DNA from: an uncultured Bacteroidota bacterium
GTDB taxonomy: Bacteria; Bacteroidota; Bacteroidia; 2-12-FULL-35-15
DNA: 48,904 nt
Assembly: GCA_903911435.1 (NCBI GenBank)
Contig: CAIWDF010000098.1
Location: 1 to 48,904 of the forward strand
Reading direction: 5' to 3'
Shown: piece by piece, positions 41,442 to 48,904 of the stretch
Layout of the letters: every line of letters begins with the position of its first letter
Position numbering within the stretch: position 1 is the stretch's first letter
Position numbers and translations under genes: made by a program
The notes under the pieces: model-generated
Told to the model about the DNA's origin: nothing
Databases searched by the model: none
The model's input: the letters and a program-made list of their open reading frames with translations, nothing else

Positions 41442-41738
41442 TTAACTTATTTCAGGGAGTTCTATTGTTTGACCTTTATATTCATGTGAGCAATCGCCAC
41501 AATAATTTATTTTCCCATCGGTAACAAATAAATGGCACCTTTCTTTTTCTTCCCACTTCCCTGTTTCCGCGTTTTTTACGGGCATTGTATTTAATAAGGA
41601 AGGTGTAAATGAAGGCTTTTCTAAATTTCCATTAAATTGCCATCCGGAATTATCGCTATTTATAGAATATTGATGCTCGTGTTTACAGCCCGGGCAATAG
41701 AAACTATAATAAACTACTTCTACCTTTTTTAACTTCAT
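41442..41738 (-). CDS. DUF6527-like zinc-binding protein
   Basis: 98 residues. CPGCKHEHQ (15-23), CHLFVTDGKINYCGDCSHE (68-86) and TIELPEI are as in DUF6527 phage proteins, with four or more Cys for zinc. The family is common near phage lysis genes; its role is unknown. It is coupled by ATGA to the spanin-like gene and is the last gene before the operon terminator. Confidence 0.72.
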   Translation of the reverse strand: MKLKKVEVVYYSFYCPGCKHEHQYSINSDNSGWQFNGNLEKPSFTPSLLNTMPVKNAETGKWEEKERCHLFVTDGKINYCGDCSHEYKGQTIELPEIS

Positions 41739-42403
41739 TTCAATGCGGATGATTTAATTGCCGTGTAAACAAATAAGGCGGTTTCACCGATGGCAGTTCC
41801 CCATCCTGCAAAAATCCAAAAGTTTTTAGTTCTTAGTTTTGAGTTTGAAATACCAAGCAAATCAGCACTTTGTTTTAATTTCGCTTTGGTTAGCTGATTA
41901 TTCTCAACGTCTAATTTCTTATACGATTCAACCACTGACGAGTCGGAATCAATCGTAGACTGTAGAATTCCGTTTTCGGATTGGCAGCTGTCGTAAGAAT
42001 TCGATAGGTTGATGTAGTTTGCATAATCAATCAATATTCCATTCTTATCTACCACCTGAATACTGTCTATTCGCTTATCCTTAATGCTATCACTCATTTG
42101 TTTTATATCGGATACATTAGTATTCCTAATGATATTTTGGTGCAATTGGTAAACCTGTATTTTTTTTATCATTTCCACGTTCCTGGTCTTAACTAAAACA
42201 TTTTCATCAGTAACAGTTTTTATGCTATCTCTAAGACTTTTTATTTTCAATGAGATTTTTTCACTTTGATTCAAATCACTTTTTAAAACTACCTCGCTAG
42301 AGCCGTTTTTATAGCCTCTGTGATATAATAGATTTCCTGTGATTAATAGTATAACCAATAGTATAAAAGCTCCTGTAGTGTAAATTTTGCTATTTAGATT
42401 CAT
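41735..42403 (-). CDS. Spanin-like membrane/coiled-coil protein
   Basis: 222 residues. One N-terminal transmembrane helix (about 9-26, TGAFILLVILLITGN), then a long coiled coil (about 35-185) that would face the periplasm, and a second hydrophobic stretch near the C-terminus (FWIFAGWGTAIGETALFVY). It resembles an Rz-type inner-membrane spanin placed beside holin-like and endolysin-like genes. The C-terminal helix is atypical for spanins. Confidence 0.65.
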   Translation of the reverse strand: MNLNSKIYTTGAFILLVILLITGNLLYHRGYKNGSSEVVLKSDLNQSEKISLKIKSLRDSIKTVTDENVLVKTRNVEMIKKIQVYQLHQNIIRNTNVSDIKQMSDSIKDKRIDSIQVVDKNGILIDYANYINLSNSYDSCQSENGILQSTIDSDSSVVESYKKLDVENNQLTKAKLKQSADLLGISNSKLRTKNFWIFAGWGTAIGETALFVYTAIKSSALK

Positions 42404-42770
42404 CCTTTTTCTCTTGTTGTAATTGTTTAACTCCCCAACCTATTGCAAAGAACATTCCTGCAGACCACACAAAAAACTCAGAATGAGTTAATGAGTTTCT
42501 GTAATGGAATACATACAATAAGTTTGCACTCATTACCATTAAATAAATTCCCCAATTTTGAATTCTCTTTATACTGAATAGGGATTCTCTATTACTACAG
42601 GTTAACACAATTTCCTTGAATAATCGGTATACTTTTTTCGCCCATGATCTACTACTGAAAATTATAAGTACAAAACAAAAGACAATACTCAGTATTAAAA
42701 AAAACATTATCAAAATCAATAGTAGGACCATATCTCTACTCTTCAAAAACTCATTAACTATTTCCATCAT
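42390..42770 (-). CDS. Holin-like membrane protein
   Basis: 126 residues with three hydrophobic helices (about 14-39, 73-90 and 98-113), a short polar N-terminus and a basic/acidic end (KQLQQEKKDESK). Three-helix topology, size and position between endolysin-like and spanin-like genes fit a holin, which makes lethal holes for lysis. No sequence family recognised. Confidence 0.65.
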   Translation of the reverse strand: MMEIVNEFLKSRDMVLLLILIMFFLILSIVFCFVLIIFSSRSWAKKVYRLFKEIVLTCSNRESLFSIKRIQNWGIYLMVMSANLLYVFHYRNSLTHSEFFVWSAGMFFAIGWGVKQLQQEKKDESK

Positions 42771-43263
42771 TACTATATGTTACGGTTACACTTCCATTTT
42801 TTATGCTATTCCAAATAATTGGATATATTCTCACATACATTGCTCGACTTGCTAAAACAGCTTTTACACCGCCAATCTCCCCTTTAGAACTTCCTACAAT
42901 GTAACATGCTTTGGTATCAATTTCTTTATTACCCCAATGAAACAAAGGATACTCAATGTCGGGAGTATTTTGTATCCAAATTAACTCATGAGGAGTATCA
43001 AATTTAGCTTTTAAAGCATCTGTGTTAATTGTCGATTTTAACATTAGATATCCATCACTATCTCTATAATATTCCTCACTTAATCTTGAAGGATAATGCA
43101 GCCCTAGTGGATAAGTTCCGATAGGTACCAATGGACTTTCTAAACCATCGCTTCCCGGTTCCAATCCAACACCGATTTTTACCGAATCAAAAAAGAAATC
43201 TGAGAGGGTGACACTCGCATCACTCAAATCACGTATAATGTCAATTCTATTTATTAATTTCAT
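42754..43263 (-). CDS. DUF5675-like endolysin candidate
   Basis: 169 residues. PVPIGTYPLGLHYPSRLS-type strand, LFHWGNKEIDTKACYIVGSS near 117-136: His (FHWGN) and Cys (ACYIVG) match the catalytic-like pattern of DUF5675 and L,D-transpeptidase-type folds. I know this family from phage lysis modules, where it may cleave peptidoglycan. No signal peptide, so a holin would be needed, and one lies next to it. An N-terminal extension is typical of phage members. Confidence 0.7.
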   Translation of the reverse strand: MKLINRIDIIRDLSDASVTLSDFFFDSVKIGVGLEPGSDGLESPLVPIGTYPLGLHYPSRLSEEYYRDSDGYLMLKSTINTDALKAKFDTPHELIWIQNTPDIEYPLFHWGNKEIDTKACYIVGSSKGEIGGVKAVLASRAMYVRIYPIIWNSIKNGSVTVTYSNDGNS

Positions 43264-43658
43264 TCTCCTTTAGGTTTTATGGTTACAAATAAACGTACTA
43301 TTTCACTAAATCCTCGCTCTTGTCGCTCTCCTAATTTCTCCAAACCTTCTTTTAAAACAGTCTGTCCTGAGTTTAGTAAATTAAGTGAGTTCTGTAGTGT
43401 GTTATTGGTTGACTTCTGAGACTCGATAAATTTAGAGTGCTCTTCTACTTTTGGAATCATTTGCTTGATGGTGGCATAGTCATCTTTAAATCCAACTAAC
43501 AGGTGGTACATTCCTCCTGTTATTACAACCATAAATGAACCGACAGAGGCCAAAATAATTGCTTTTATTTTAATGCCAAAAATCACTTTGTCATAAAACC
43601 TAACACGCTCAGTTAATTCCACTTTAACTTGCCCTTGTTTTATTTGTTTTGCTGTCAT
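43260..43658 (-). CDS. Membrane-anchored coiled-coil protein
   Basis: I choose the ATG at 43656-43658 (132 residues, MTAKQIKQ); the longer frame begins inside the fibre gene. One transmembrane helix (about 31-52) is followed by a coiled coil with Gln/Asn/Lys (IPKVEEHSKFIESQKSTNN). Its N-terminus is cytosolic by charge. The resemblance to phage lysis-associated or tail-associated membrane proteins is weak. It precedes the endolysin-like gene by overlapping start. Confidence 0.6.
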   Translation of the reverse strand: MTAKQIKQGQVKVELTERVRFYDKVIFGIKIKAIILASVGSFMVVITGGMYHLLVGFKDDYATIKQMIPKVEEHSKFIESQKSTNNTLQNSLNLLNSGQTVLKEGLEKLGERQERGFSEIVRLFVTIKPKGE

Positions 43659-43660
43659 AA

Positions 43661-45511
43661 CTAATGATTGTGGATTTGAAGCATCGCATTCATTTGAACA
43701 AATGATGCTGTTGGTAATGTAGCTGTAGTAGTAACACATATCACATATAAACCATTCGATGGTAATGCGAAATCTGCGGATACTAAACTATAATTTGTAT
43801 CAGCCGAAGGGGTGATCTGTGAAGCTCCATTCGAACCGCTCACTAATGTTCCTATAGTGTGCGCTCTTAATCCCGCTCCACCTGTTGAACCACTTGCGGT
43901 TATAGGATATAAACCAAAAGTCCAAGTGCCTGTTGGTGCAACGTGATTAACAAACATATTTACTCGAATTCTTAATTTAGGTGCTAGTCCATTAATCGTT
44001 GGATAATCCGAACTACTAATATAAATAACTTGTGGTAATATAGCGTTAGCAGTTCCACTTGTAGTAGTAGCTAGTGCATTATTACCACCACTCATATAGA
44101 ATGTATTTGCTGTATTTGTTGCAATTAATGTTCCGGCAGATTGCATTAGTGTACAGTATAAAGATGGGTCCATGCCTCCATTTGCTATTGGAAGTACTCC
44201 TGTTACTTTAGTAGTCAAATCAATACTTCCTGCCAACATAGTATTGGTTACTTTTTCGCTACCAATAGATGTTGTTATCGTTGTAGTTCCTGAACCTGAT
44301 ACATCACCGCTTAAAGTGATACTCTGATTGCCTGTCAAGTAAGTTGAATTATCTAACGAAAAAGTACCTGCTGCAGTCATTTTAACGAATGGAGTACCAC
44401 TCGACCATGTAGGATAATTTAACGCTCCCCATGTTCCAACACTAGGAATTGAAGGGAAACTTGATATACTACCATCACCCCTCAAATATTGAGCGGTTGT
44501 TCCTGACGGTGTATTGAACTTTCCGTTGAATGTTGACCAATCGGTTGAAGTAAGATAGCCATTCACTAATGAAGTTGCAGCCTGAGACGAAATAACGCCT
44601 GTACTGTTATTATAGAAGATTGGTGAGGTTGCAGATAATAAACCTCTGATAGTACTAGATGTTCCAACGAAATAACCTGCACTTGCATGATTTCCCCATC
44701 CGTATGCCGTATTCCAATGTGAACTATTATCTGTAATAGAAGTTCCCCATCCCGAGCCCGTACTTAATGGAATTCCTGAACTAGGATAAACCATACTACT
44801 AGTTGATGACAATGTACTATCTGAAAAAGTCAGTCCCGAACCTATGGTGATGGGAATTAAATTTCCTGTACTTCCAAATCCTGCAATAGAATTACTCCTT
44901 CCGAAAAAATTATAATGGTTTGCCGTGAATTTTGTTGTACTAGGTCCTACTTCTATTGAGCCAATTGTCGGTGTGTGAGGACTCTGTGAAATCAAAGTAA
45001 TACTTGTATCCGTATCACTTAATCGAATTCTCTCATACCCGTTATTAGTTTGTACAGTTTGTCCGTCAGGAATGCCAATGTAACCATCATAAATATTCAA
45101 ATGTCCTGTTAAAAAAACACCATTACTACAATTAAGGTTAATTGAATTATCGCCATAGATTGTAACCATTCCATTTCCGCCATAATTAGAGCATGCCACG
45201 TATGCACCAAAAAATGGGTAACTAGTACTCCAGCCCATTGAGGCCTCATTTTCTATTAATGACATAAATGAGTATCCGTCATTACTAGTTATGTTTTGGT
45301 TACCTGTGGTGCACCCATGTGCAAGAACGGAGTCCAATCCGGGCGTCACCACTGTAGGTGCCATTGGAGTTTTCCACATTAAATTAAAATTGTCAGGTTT
45401 AACCGTTAAAACCTGCCCCGATGTTCCTCCTGATGGGACCTGCCTTTGTGCAAATGACAAACTAGCAATTAGAACAAAAAATACGCTTAAAATACTTGAT
45501 TTTGTTTTCAT
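43661..45511 (-). CDS. Tail fibre with an N-terminal signal peptide
   Basis: 616 residues. The body is Gly/Ser/Thr/Asn-rich beta repeat sequence. It includes NGYLTSTDWSTFNGKFNTPS and GTTAQYLRGDGSISSFPS, stretches typical of Bacteroidota phage fibres that bind the host surface. The C-terminal 120 residues form a compact beta domain, a likely receptor-binding tip. It begins with a Sec-type signal peptide (KTKSSILSVFFVLIASLSFAQ), unexpected for a virion protein assembled in the cytosol. The stop is TAG. Confidence 0.75.
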   Translation of the reverse strand: MKTKSSILSVFFVLIASLSFAQRQVPSGGTSGQVLTVKPDNFNLMWKTPMAPTVVTPGLDSVLAHGCTTGNQNITSNDGYSFMSLIENEASMGWSTSYPFFGAYVACSNYGGNGMVTIYGDNSINLNCSNGVFLTGHLNIYDGYIGIPDGQTVQTNNGYERIRLSDTDTSITLISQSPHTPTIGSIEVGPSTTKFTANHYNFFGRSNSIAGFGSTGNLIPITIGSGLTFSDSTLSSTSSMVYPSSGIPLSTGSGWGTSITDNSSHWNTAYGWGNHASAGYFVGTSSTIRGLLSATSPIFYNNSTGVISSQAATSLVNGYLTSTDWSTFNGKFNTPSGTTAQYLRGDGSISSFPSIPSVGTWGALNYPTWSSGTPFVKMTAAGTFSLDNSTYLTGNQSITLSGDVSGSGTTTITTSIGSEKVTNTMLAGSIDLTTKVTGVLPIANGGMDPSLYCTLMQSAGTLIATNTANTFYMSGGNNALATTTSGTANAILPQVIYISSSDYPTINGLAPKLRIRVNMFVNHVAPTGTWTFGLYPITASGSTGGAGLRAHTIGTLVSGSNGASQITPSADTNYSLVSADFALPSNGLYVICVTTTATLPTASFVQMNAMLQIHNH

Positions 45512-45521
45512 ATTATATTTA

Positions 45522-45971
45522 TTAAAATCTCCAAATTCCTTCTGAGTAACACACTAATTTTATTGAATTGCCAGTCGATATAACCAAAGGAGCATCCATA
45601 TCCATAAAGTCGGCTCCGCACCTAAACCTTTCACCAATTGCAGGGTATAAGTCTAAATCGTTTGCTCCGTAGTTAAATACCTCTCTAACTTTTCCAACCG
45701 TTGCTAAATCACACTTCACACTATCATTTATACTGGCCACCGAATCAACAATATTATGTGCGCATGTTAGTTCGATAGCATTTTCTTGACCACCTCCAAC
45801 CGTGGCAACTATTCCATCCTTCGTATTTTGGTTAAATATTCCAAGTAGCCCAACGATTGAAACTTTGTAGTTTTTCCAGTATATATTTACCTTTTGAATA
45901 AATGGAAAATATGCTGTCTCATTGACTGAGGCAGGAATACCAAACTCGCTTATTTTCCTTTTTCGTGCCAT
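45522..45971 (-). CDS. Fibre-associated structural protein, hypothetical
   Basis: 149 residues, soluble, beta-rich. No family recognised. It lies between the fibre and a small structural protein. The pattern VCYSEGIW at the C-terminus resembles short phage tail or fibre-attachment proteins seen beside fibres. Neighbouring starts overlap closely. Confidence 0.6.
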   Translation of the reverse strand: MARKRKISEFGIPASVNETAYFPFIQKVNIYWKNYKVSIVGLLGIFNQNTKDGIVATVGGGQENAIELTCAHNIVDSVASINDSVKCDLATVGKVREVFNYGANDLDLYPAIGERFRCGADFMDMDAPLVISTGNSIKLVCYSEGIWRF

Positions 45972-45972
45972 T

Positions 45973-46380
45973 TTATATGTCTCCCGCTAATACAACTACA
46001 CTAACATTATCTTGAGTTCCTACATGGATGGATTTAGTAACACCGATGCATTGCCCCTCAAGTAAGTCTAAATTTGGCGTAAATGAAATTGTAGCCGCTG
46101 CACCAACTTGAGTTCCTGACCTTGTAACGCTTGGAAGTGCAACCTCGCCAATAATTTTAAAACCCGTCCCGACAGTATTACTTAAAAAAACCTTACAAAG
46201 CATTGCTGAACTAGCCGCTTCCGTTGGCCGGGAATTTCTAAAAGTAACCCCGTAAACTTTCGAGCCGTTTTTACCTGCCGTAAGAGCAAGCACTATCGAA
46301 CCTGATCCATCAGCTGCAGCATTTGCCGCTGTTATTTCCTGCGGTAACATATTACCTACTTGTACAATTGGATTTACCAT
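45973..46380 (-). CDS. Small beta-rich virion protein (fibre/decoration), hypothetical
   Basis: 135 residues rich in Ala/Gly/Val/Ser with alternating strands (GSGSIVLALTAGKNGSKVYGVTF). It looks like a beta-sandwich such as head decoration or fibre-attachment proteins. It precedes the fibre pair in the tail-tip operon. No specific family recognised. Confidence 0.58.
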   Translation of the reverse strand: MVNPIVQVGNMLPQEITAANAAADGSGSIVLALTAGKNGSKVYGVTFRNSRPTEAASSAMLCKVFLSNTVGTGFKIIGEVALPSVTRSGTQVGAAATISFTPNLDLLEGQCIGVTKSIHVGTQDNVSVVVLAGDI

Positions 46381-46404
46381 GATTTTGTATATTTAGTTTG
46401 ACAA

Positions 46405-48426
46405 TTAATTACTATTTCTTCTTCTTAAATTATTCTGACCGAATGCCAGAGGAATCTCCACTGGGCTTAATTCATTATTCCCCTTATTAGATGTTGGTGT
46501 ATAATCCCCATCTCCGACTACAGGTAATTTTAACCATGTATGACGATTATTTTTATTGTAATCGGTTACAAACATAGAATCCGCTTGCAAGAAATTTGTT
46601 GCCAAAAAAATATCCATATCTCCGGGAACGGGTTTCAGCTTTAAAACAAACTTTGGATTCTGCTCATTGATAATTGGTCGTAAATGATTAAACTCGTTAT
46701 CGCCATATTGGTTAAACTCCTTGGTATAACTTGAATTTTTATACCTAAGAATCCCTCGTAGTCTTATTTGCTCGTACCACGATGTACCATAATCGATATA
46801 AGGCGTAATGTATAGGCTTCCATTTATACCCGACTGATACATTTCTAGTCGAATTGTTCCATCAACCAGAACGCAATTGAACTCCTTTAGGATAAACTCC
46901 CGCCAATCGTAATCAACGGTTTCATTCCCTAGTATATCGGTATAAACAACTTTTATTCGGTAGCATCCTTCACCTAATCCTCTTCTCTGAAAAACCTCAG
47001 TCCAGTTAAGAGTTAAACCGGTGTATTGTTTGCCAAAGTCATCCCCATAAAATCCAAATGCATAAAAATCACAAATGGATGGGTCGCTCCCATTTAAATT
47101 GGTAATATTAGCATAGTCACCATTGGTATATTTTTGTAGAACGAATGCGATAGATGAAATAAACGAGTCTCCCCATCTGTAAACCGAGCTTCTGTCATTT
47201 CTGTAGGGATTACCAGATGTATCTGCATATACTTCCATCTTATAACAACATTGCTGACTATTTTTATGTAAATCACAAACGGGACTTGGAAAAATAGACA
47301 CGGGTGTTACTATCATGGCCTCCGCTTTTATTTCTTCACCTTTTTTGAATAAAGTAGTGGTACCGCTTTCGGATACCTCAGGAAATAAATTATAAAGCCT
47401 GGCATAAATTGTAAATTTACTTCCTGACGGTAATTTAGTATTGTCGATTAAAACTTCCATAGTTACAACCTGCCCGGTAACTGTGACTTTTACCTTATTG
47501 GAGCTGTCTATACTTAAAAAACATGCCTCAGGAGTAATGTTATAAGCTGAACTCGCTCTTAATCGGAACGGCACACCACCGTTTTCAAATGTTTCTAACC
47601 AAATAAAGCCGTCTATTAAACTTTCCTCCTTTCCGTAATCGTTATCAGTCCATGCGGATACTTTTTCAAAACTTGCAACTACTTTCGTTGTTTCATTGGT
47701 AAGTATTAATGGGTTTCCTAGACTATCTTGAATCAGTGTAGAGCCTGAATATGTTTTTATACTTTTGTTTATCCAGTCTCCATTACTATTGTAGTCATTA
47801 CTATTTATCCCAGTTTGCTGAACATACACTCTATTCTCGGCCTCCCTATCATCTCTGATAGTTAGTTCAAACTCATAACGAATTAGCCAATCGCCACCTT
47901 GGTAATGATGCCACCAATGATTACGGCCACCTTGTGGTTGGCCTGAGTTATAAAAAGAGTAAGGAACTCCCGATAAGTATCTCCAGTACTCCCAACGCAT
48001 TAATGATGGGAAAGTGAAAAAGTAATATTTATAATTAGTATCTTCAGTTTGTACGTATGCAATGGTTCTCTTTTCGTTATTATCCGGAAGTTTCCAGTTT
48101 CTATTCACTCCAACTAAAGTGGTGTAATCCGGCATGCCTGATACCCCTGTGAATAAGTTGAACGAATCTAAAATAAAACGATCTGGGAAATTATACCCGG
48201 ACATTAATGAGGTATATGTGCCTGTAATCTGAGCCTTTTTACTAACGGCTACAATTCTCATCCTTGCAGCGATAAAATTTATATGTGAGATATCACTTTT
48301 CGCAAATGAAACTAAGGTTCTGAATACCATTTCATCACCCGGAAATGCATGACTTGATGTTAATTCGAAATTCGAATCGTCAGGATGCTCCTGCATTTTT
48401 GAATCTAAGTTTATGATATCGCTCAT
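46405..48426 (-). CDS. Large tail-tip/baseplate protein
   Basis: 673 residues, soluble, Tyr/Trp/Asn-rich beta structure throughout, no membrane segment. Aromatic stretches such as FSQ-type YEFELTIRDDREAENRV and GGRNHWWHHYQGGDW suggest carbohydrate or surface contacts. Its place between the hub-like gene that crosses the join and the fibre genes suggests a tail-tip or baseplate component. Family not recognised. Confidence 0.65.
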   Translation of the reverse strand: MSDIINLDSKMQEHPDDSNFELTSSHAFPGDEMVFRTLVSFAKSDISHINFIAARMRIVAVSKKAQITGTYTSLMSGYNFPDRFILDSFNLFTGVSGMPDYTTLVGVNRNWKLPDNNEKRTIAYVQTEDTNYKYYFFTFPSLMRWEYWRYLSGVPYSFYNSGQPQGGRNHWWHHYQGGDWLIRYEFELTIRDDREAENRVYVQQTGINSNDYNSNGDWINKSIKTYSGSTLIQDSLGNPLILTNETTKVVASFEKVSAWTDNDYGKEESLIDGFIWLETFENGGVPFRLRASSAYNITPEACFLSIDSSNKVKVTVTGQVVTMEVLIDNTKLPSGSKFTIYARLYNLFPEVSESGTTTLFKKGEEIKAEAMIVTPVSIFPSPVCDLHKNSQQCCYKMEVYADTSGNPYRNDRSSVYRWGDSFISSIAFVLQKYTNGDYANITNLNGSDPSICDFYAFGFYGDDFGKQYTGLTLNWTEVFQRRGLGEGCYRIKVVYTDILGNETVDYDWREFILKEFNCVLVDGTIRLEMYQSGINGSLYITPYIDYGTSWYEQIRLRGILRYKNSSYTKEFNQYGDNEFNHLRPIINEQNPKFVLKLKPVPGDMDIFLATNFLQADSMFVTDYNKNNRHTWLKLPVVGDGDYTPTSNKGNNELSPVEIPLAFGQNNLRRRNSN

Positions 48427-48749
48427 TATTTTGGAAACGCTAAATTCATTGCACTATTAAAACCGTCAACTGCTTTTTTATGGTTATCTAAAACGGTTTT
48501 CATCATCTTATCCATTTCCGGATTATTCAATTTCTCCAGCTCAACTTTTGCGGAATCTACATCCTTTTTAAGGGATTTAGGATTATCAATTATTAATTGT
48601 AGGCCTACTTTTACGTCTTTTTGGATGTTCTGAATCGATTTAATTTGGTTATTTAAATCGGGCATTTTCATACTTTCAAACATACCTTTAAGACCATTTA
48701 GTGAGTCTCTCAATTTTTGTTCATTCTTTTTTTGCTCTTTAGTTGCCAT
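48426..48749 (-). CDS. Small coiled-coil tail protein
   Basis: 107 residues, nearly all helical and Lys/Asp-rich, a coiled coil (residues 5-100). It overlaps the stop of the hub-like gene by 11 bases and ends where the 673-residue gene starts. A tail assembly or linker role is inferred from position. Confidence 0.6.
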   Translation of the reverse strand: MATKEQKKNEQKLRDSLNGLKGMFESMKMPDLNNQIKSIQNIQKDVKVGLQLIIDNPKSLKKDVDSAKVELEKLNNPEMDKMMKTVLDNHKKAVDGFNSAMNLAFPK

Positions 48750-48904
48750 CTGGTAGGGAATTTATTAGTTGTAAGTTATTCGTGTAAATTTCATTTCTTC
48801 TTATGTTCATCTCGACATATCCATCCTCGATGTACCAAGTCAAATTATCAATTTTGCATTCTTGACCGTCCGAATCATCAATGGTATTTTCGTTCTTTAC
48901 CTTA
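48739..48904 (-). CDS. 3' end of the distal tail gene (continues from base 1)
   Basis: The last 141 bases here repeat bases 1-141. Read leftward in the same frame as the gene at 1-2429, they continue past the join with eight codons (INSLPDGN) and TAA at 48739-48741. It is not a separate gene. Confidence 0.9.
   Translation of the reverse strand, partial: KVKNENTIDDSDGQECKIDNLTWYIEDGYVEMNIRRNEIYTNNLQLINSLPDGN
48764..48904. repeat. Terminal direct repeat, right copy
   Basis: Exact second copy of bases 1-141, marking the circular join. See the left copy. Confidence 0.95.

Noticed and set aside
1-48904. CRISPR array or insertion sequence
   Set aside because: I saw no regularly spaced 25-40 base repeats, no transposase motif and no paired terminal inverted repeats apart from the features listed.

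Overview
The window looks like one complete temperate-phage genome assembled as a circle. Bases 1-141 are repeated exactly at 48764-48904, so the unique circle is 48763 bp, and one gene reads across the join. The DNA is AT-rich. Most genes lack a Shine-Dalgarno site and follow A-rich leaders, several promoters match the Bacteroidota -7 box TAnnTTTG, and the signal peptides are of the type common in that phylum. I infer a Bacteroidota host (Flavobacteriia or a relative). The morphology is probably siphovirus-like: there is a tape measure protein and a candidate tail-tube protein, but no recognisable contractile sheath.

There are two main transcription blocks that diverge from a control region at about 18.19-18.31 kb. 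The leftward block carries an HTH regulator, a membrane/secreted pair, an XRE repressor-like protein, terS, terL, a broken DnaQ exonuclease, portal, prohead protease, major capsid protein, connectors, a cold-shock protein, tail tube, tape measure and the distal tail protein. It continues across the join into baseplate/fibre proteins (48.7-43.7 kb) and lysis candidates (a DUF5675-like enzyme, holin-like and spanin-like proteins). It ends at a strong hairpin terminator at 41301-41356. A separate leftward island (41.2-38.4 kb) encodes an HTH/TerS-like protein, a ParB-like protein, an ABC ATPase, a GNAT acyltransferase and a formyltransferase. The ATPase and GNAT parts look like one fusion protein split by a -1 shift at an A9 run. 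I infer a DNA-modification or defence-evasion island.

The rightward block (18.3-38.4 kb) begins with small early genes and a compact three-stem RNA ending in a U tract. It then carries a recombination set (Rad50/SbcC-like ATPase, RecT, metallo-beta-lactamase-fold hydrolase, DUF1064 nuclease) and a DECH helicase.

Next comes the most striking feature: a PRTRC cassette, a prokaryotic ubiquitin-like system. It has a PRTRC-E-containing multidomain protein, a ubiquitin-like protein C ending in glycine, protein F, an E2-like protein B with a PNI...GMVCM active-site motif, and a ThiF/E1-like protein. No JAB peptidase is seen. Replication genes (DUF6291-like protein, DnaB helicase, DEDD exonuclease), a methyltransferase-like chimera, a tyrosine recombinase and a large serine recombinase follow.

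Family names were recognised by eye from motifs and gene order; no database search was run. Three places (DnaQ, PRTRC-F, ABC-GNAT) show frame disruptions that could be real decay, recoding or assembly error.
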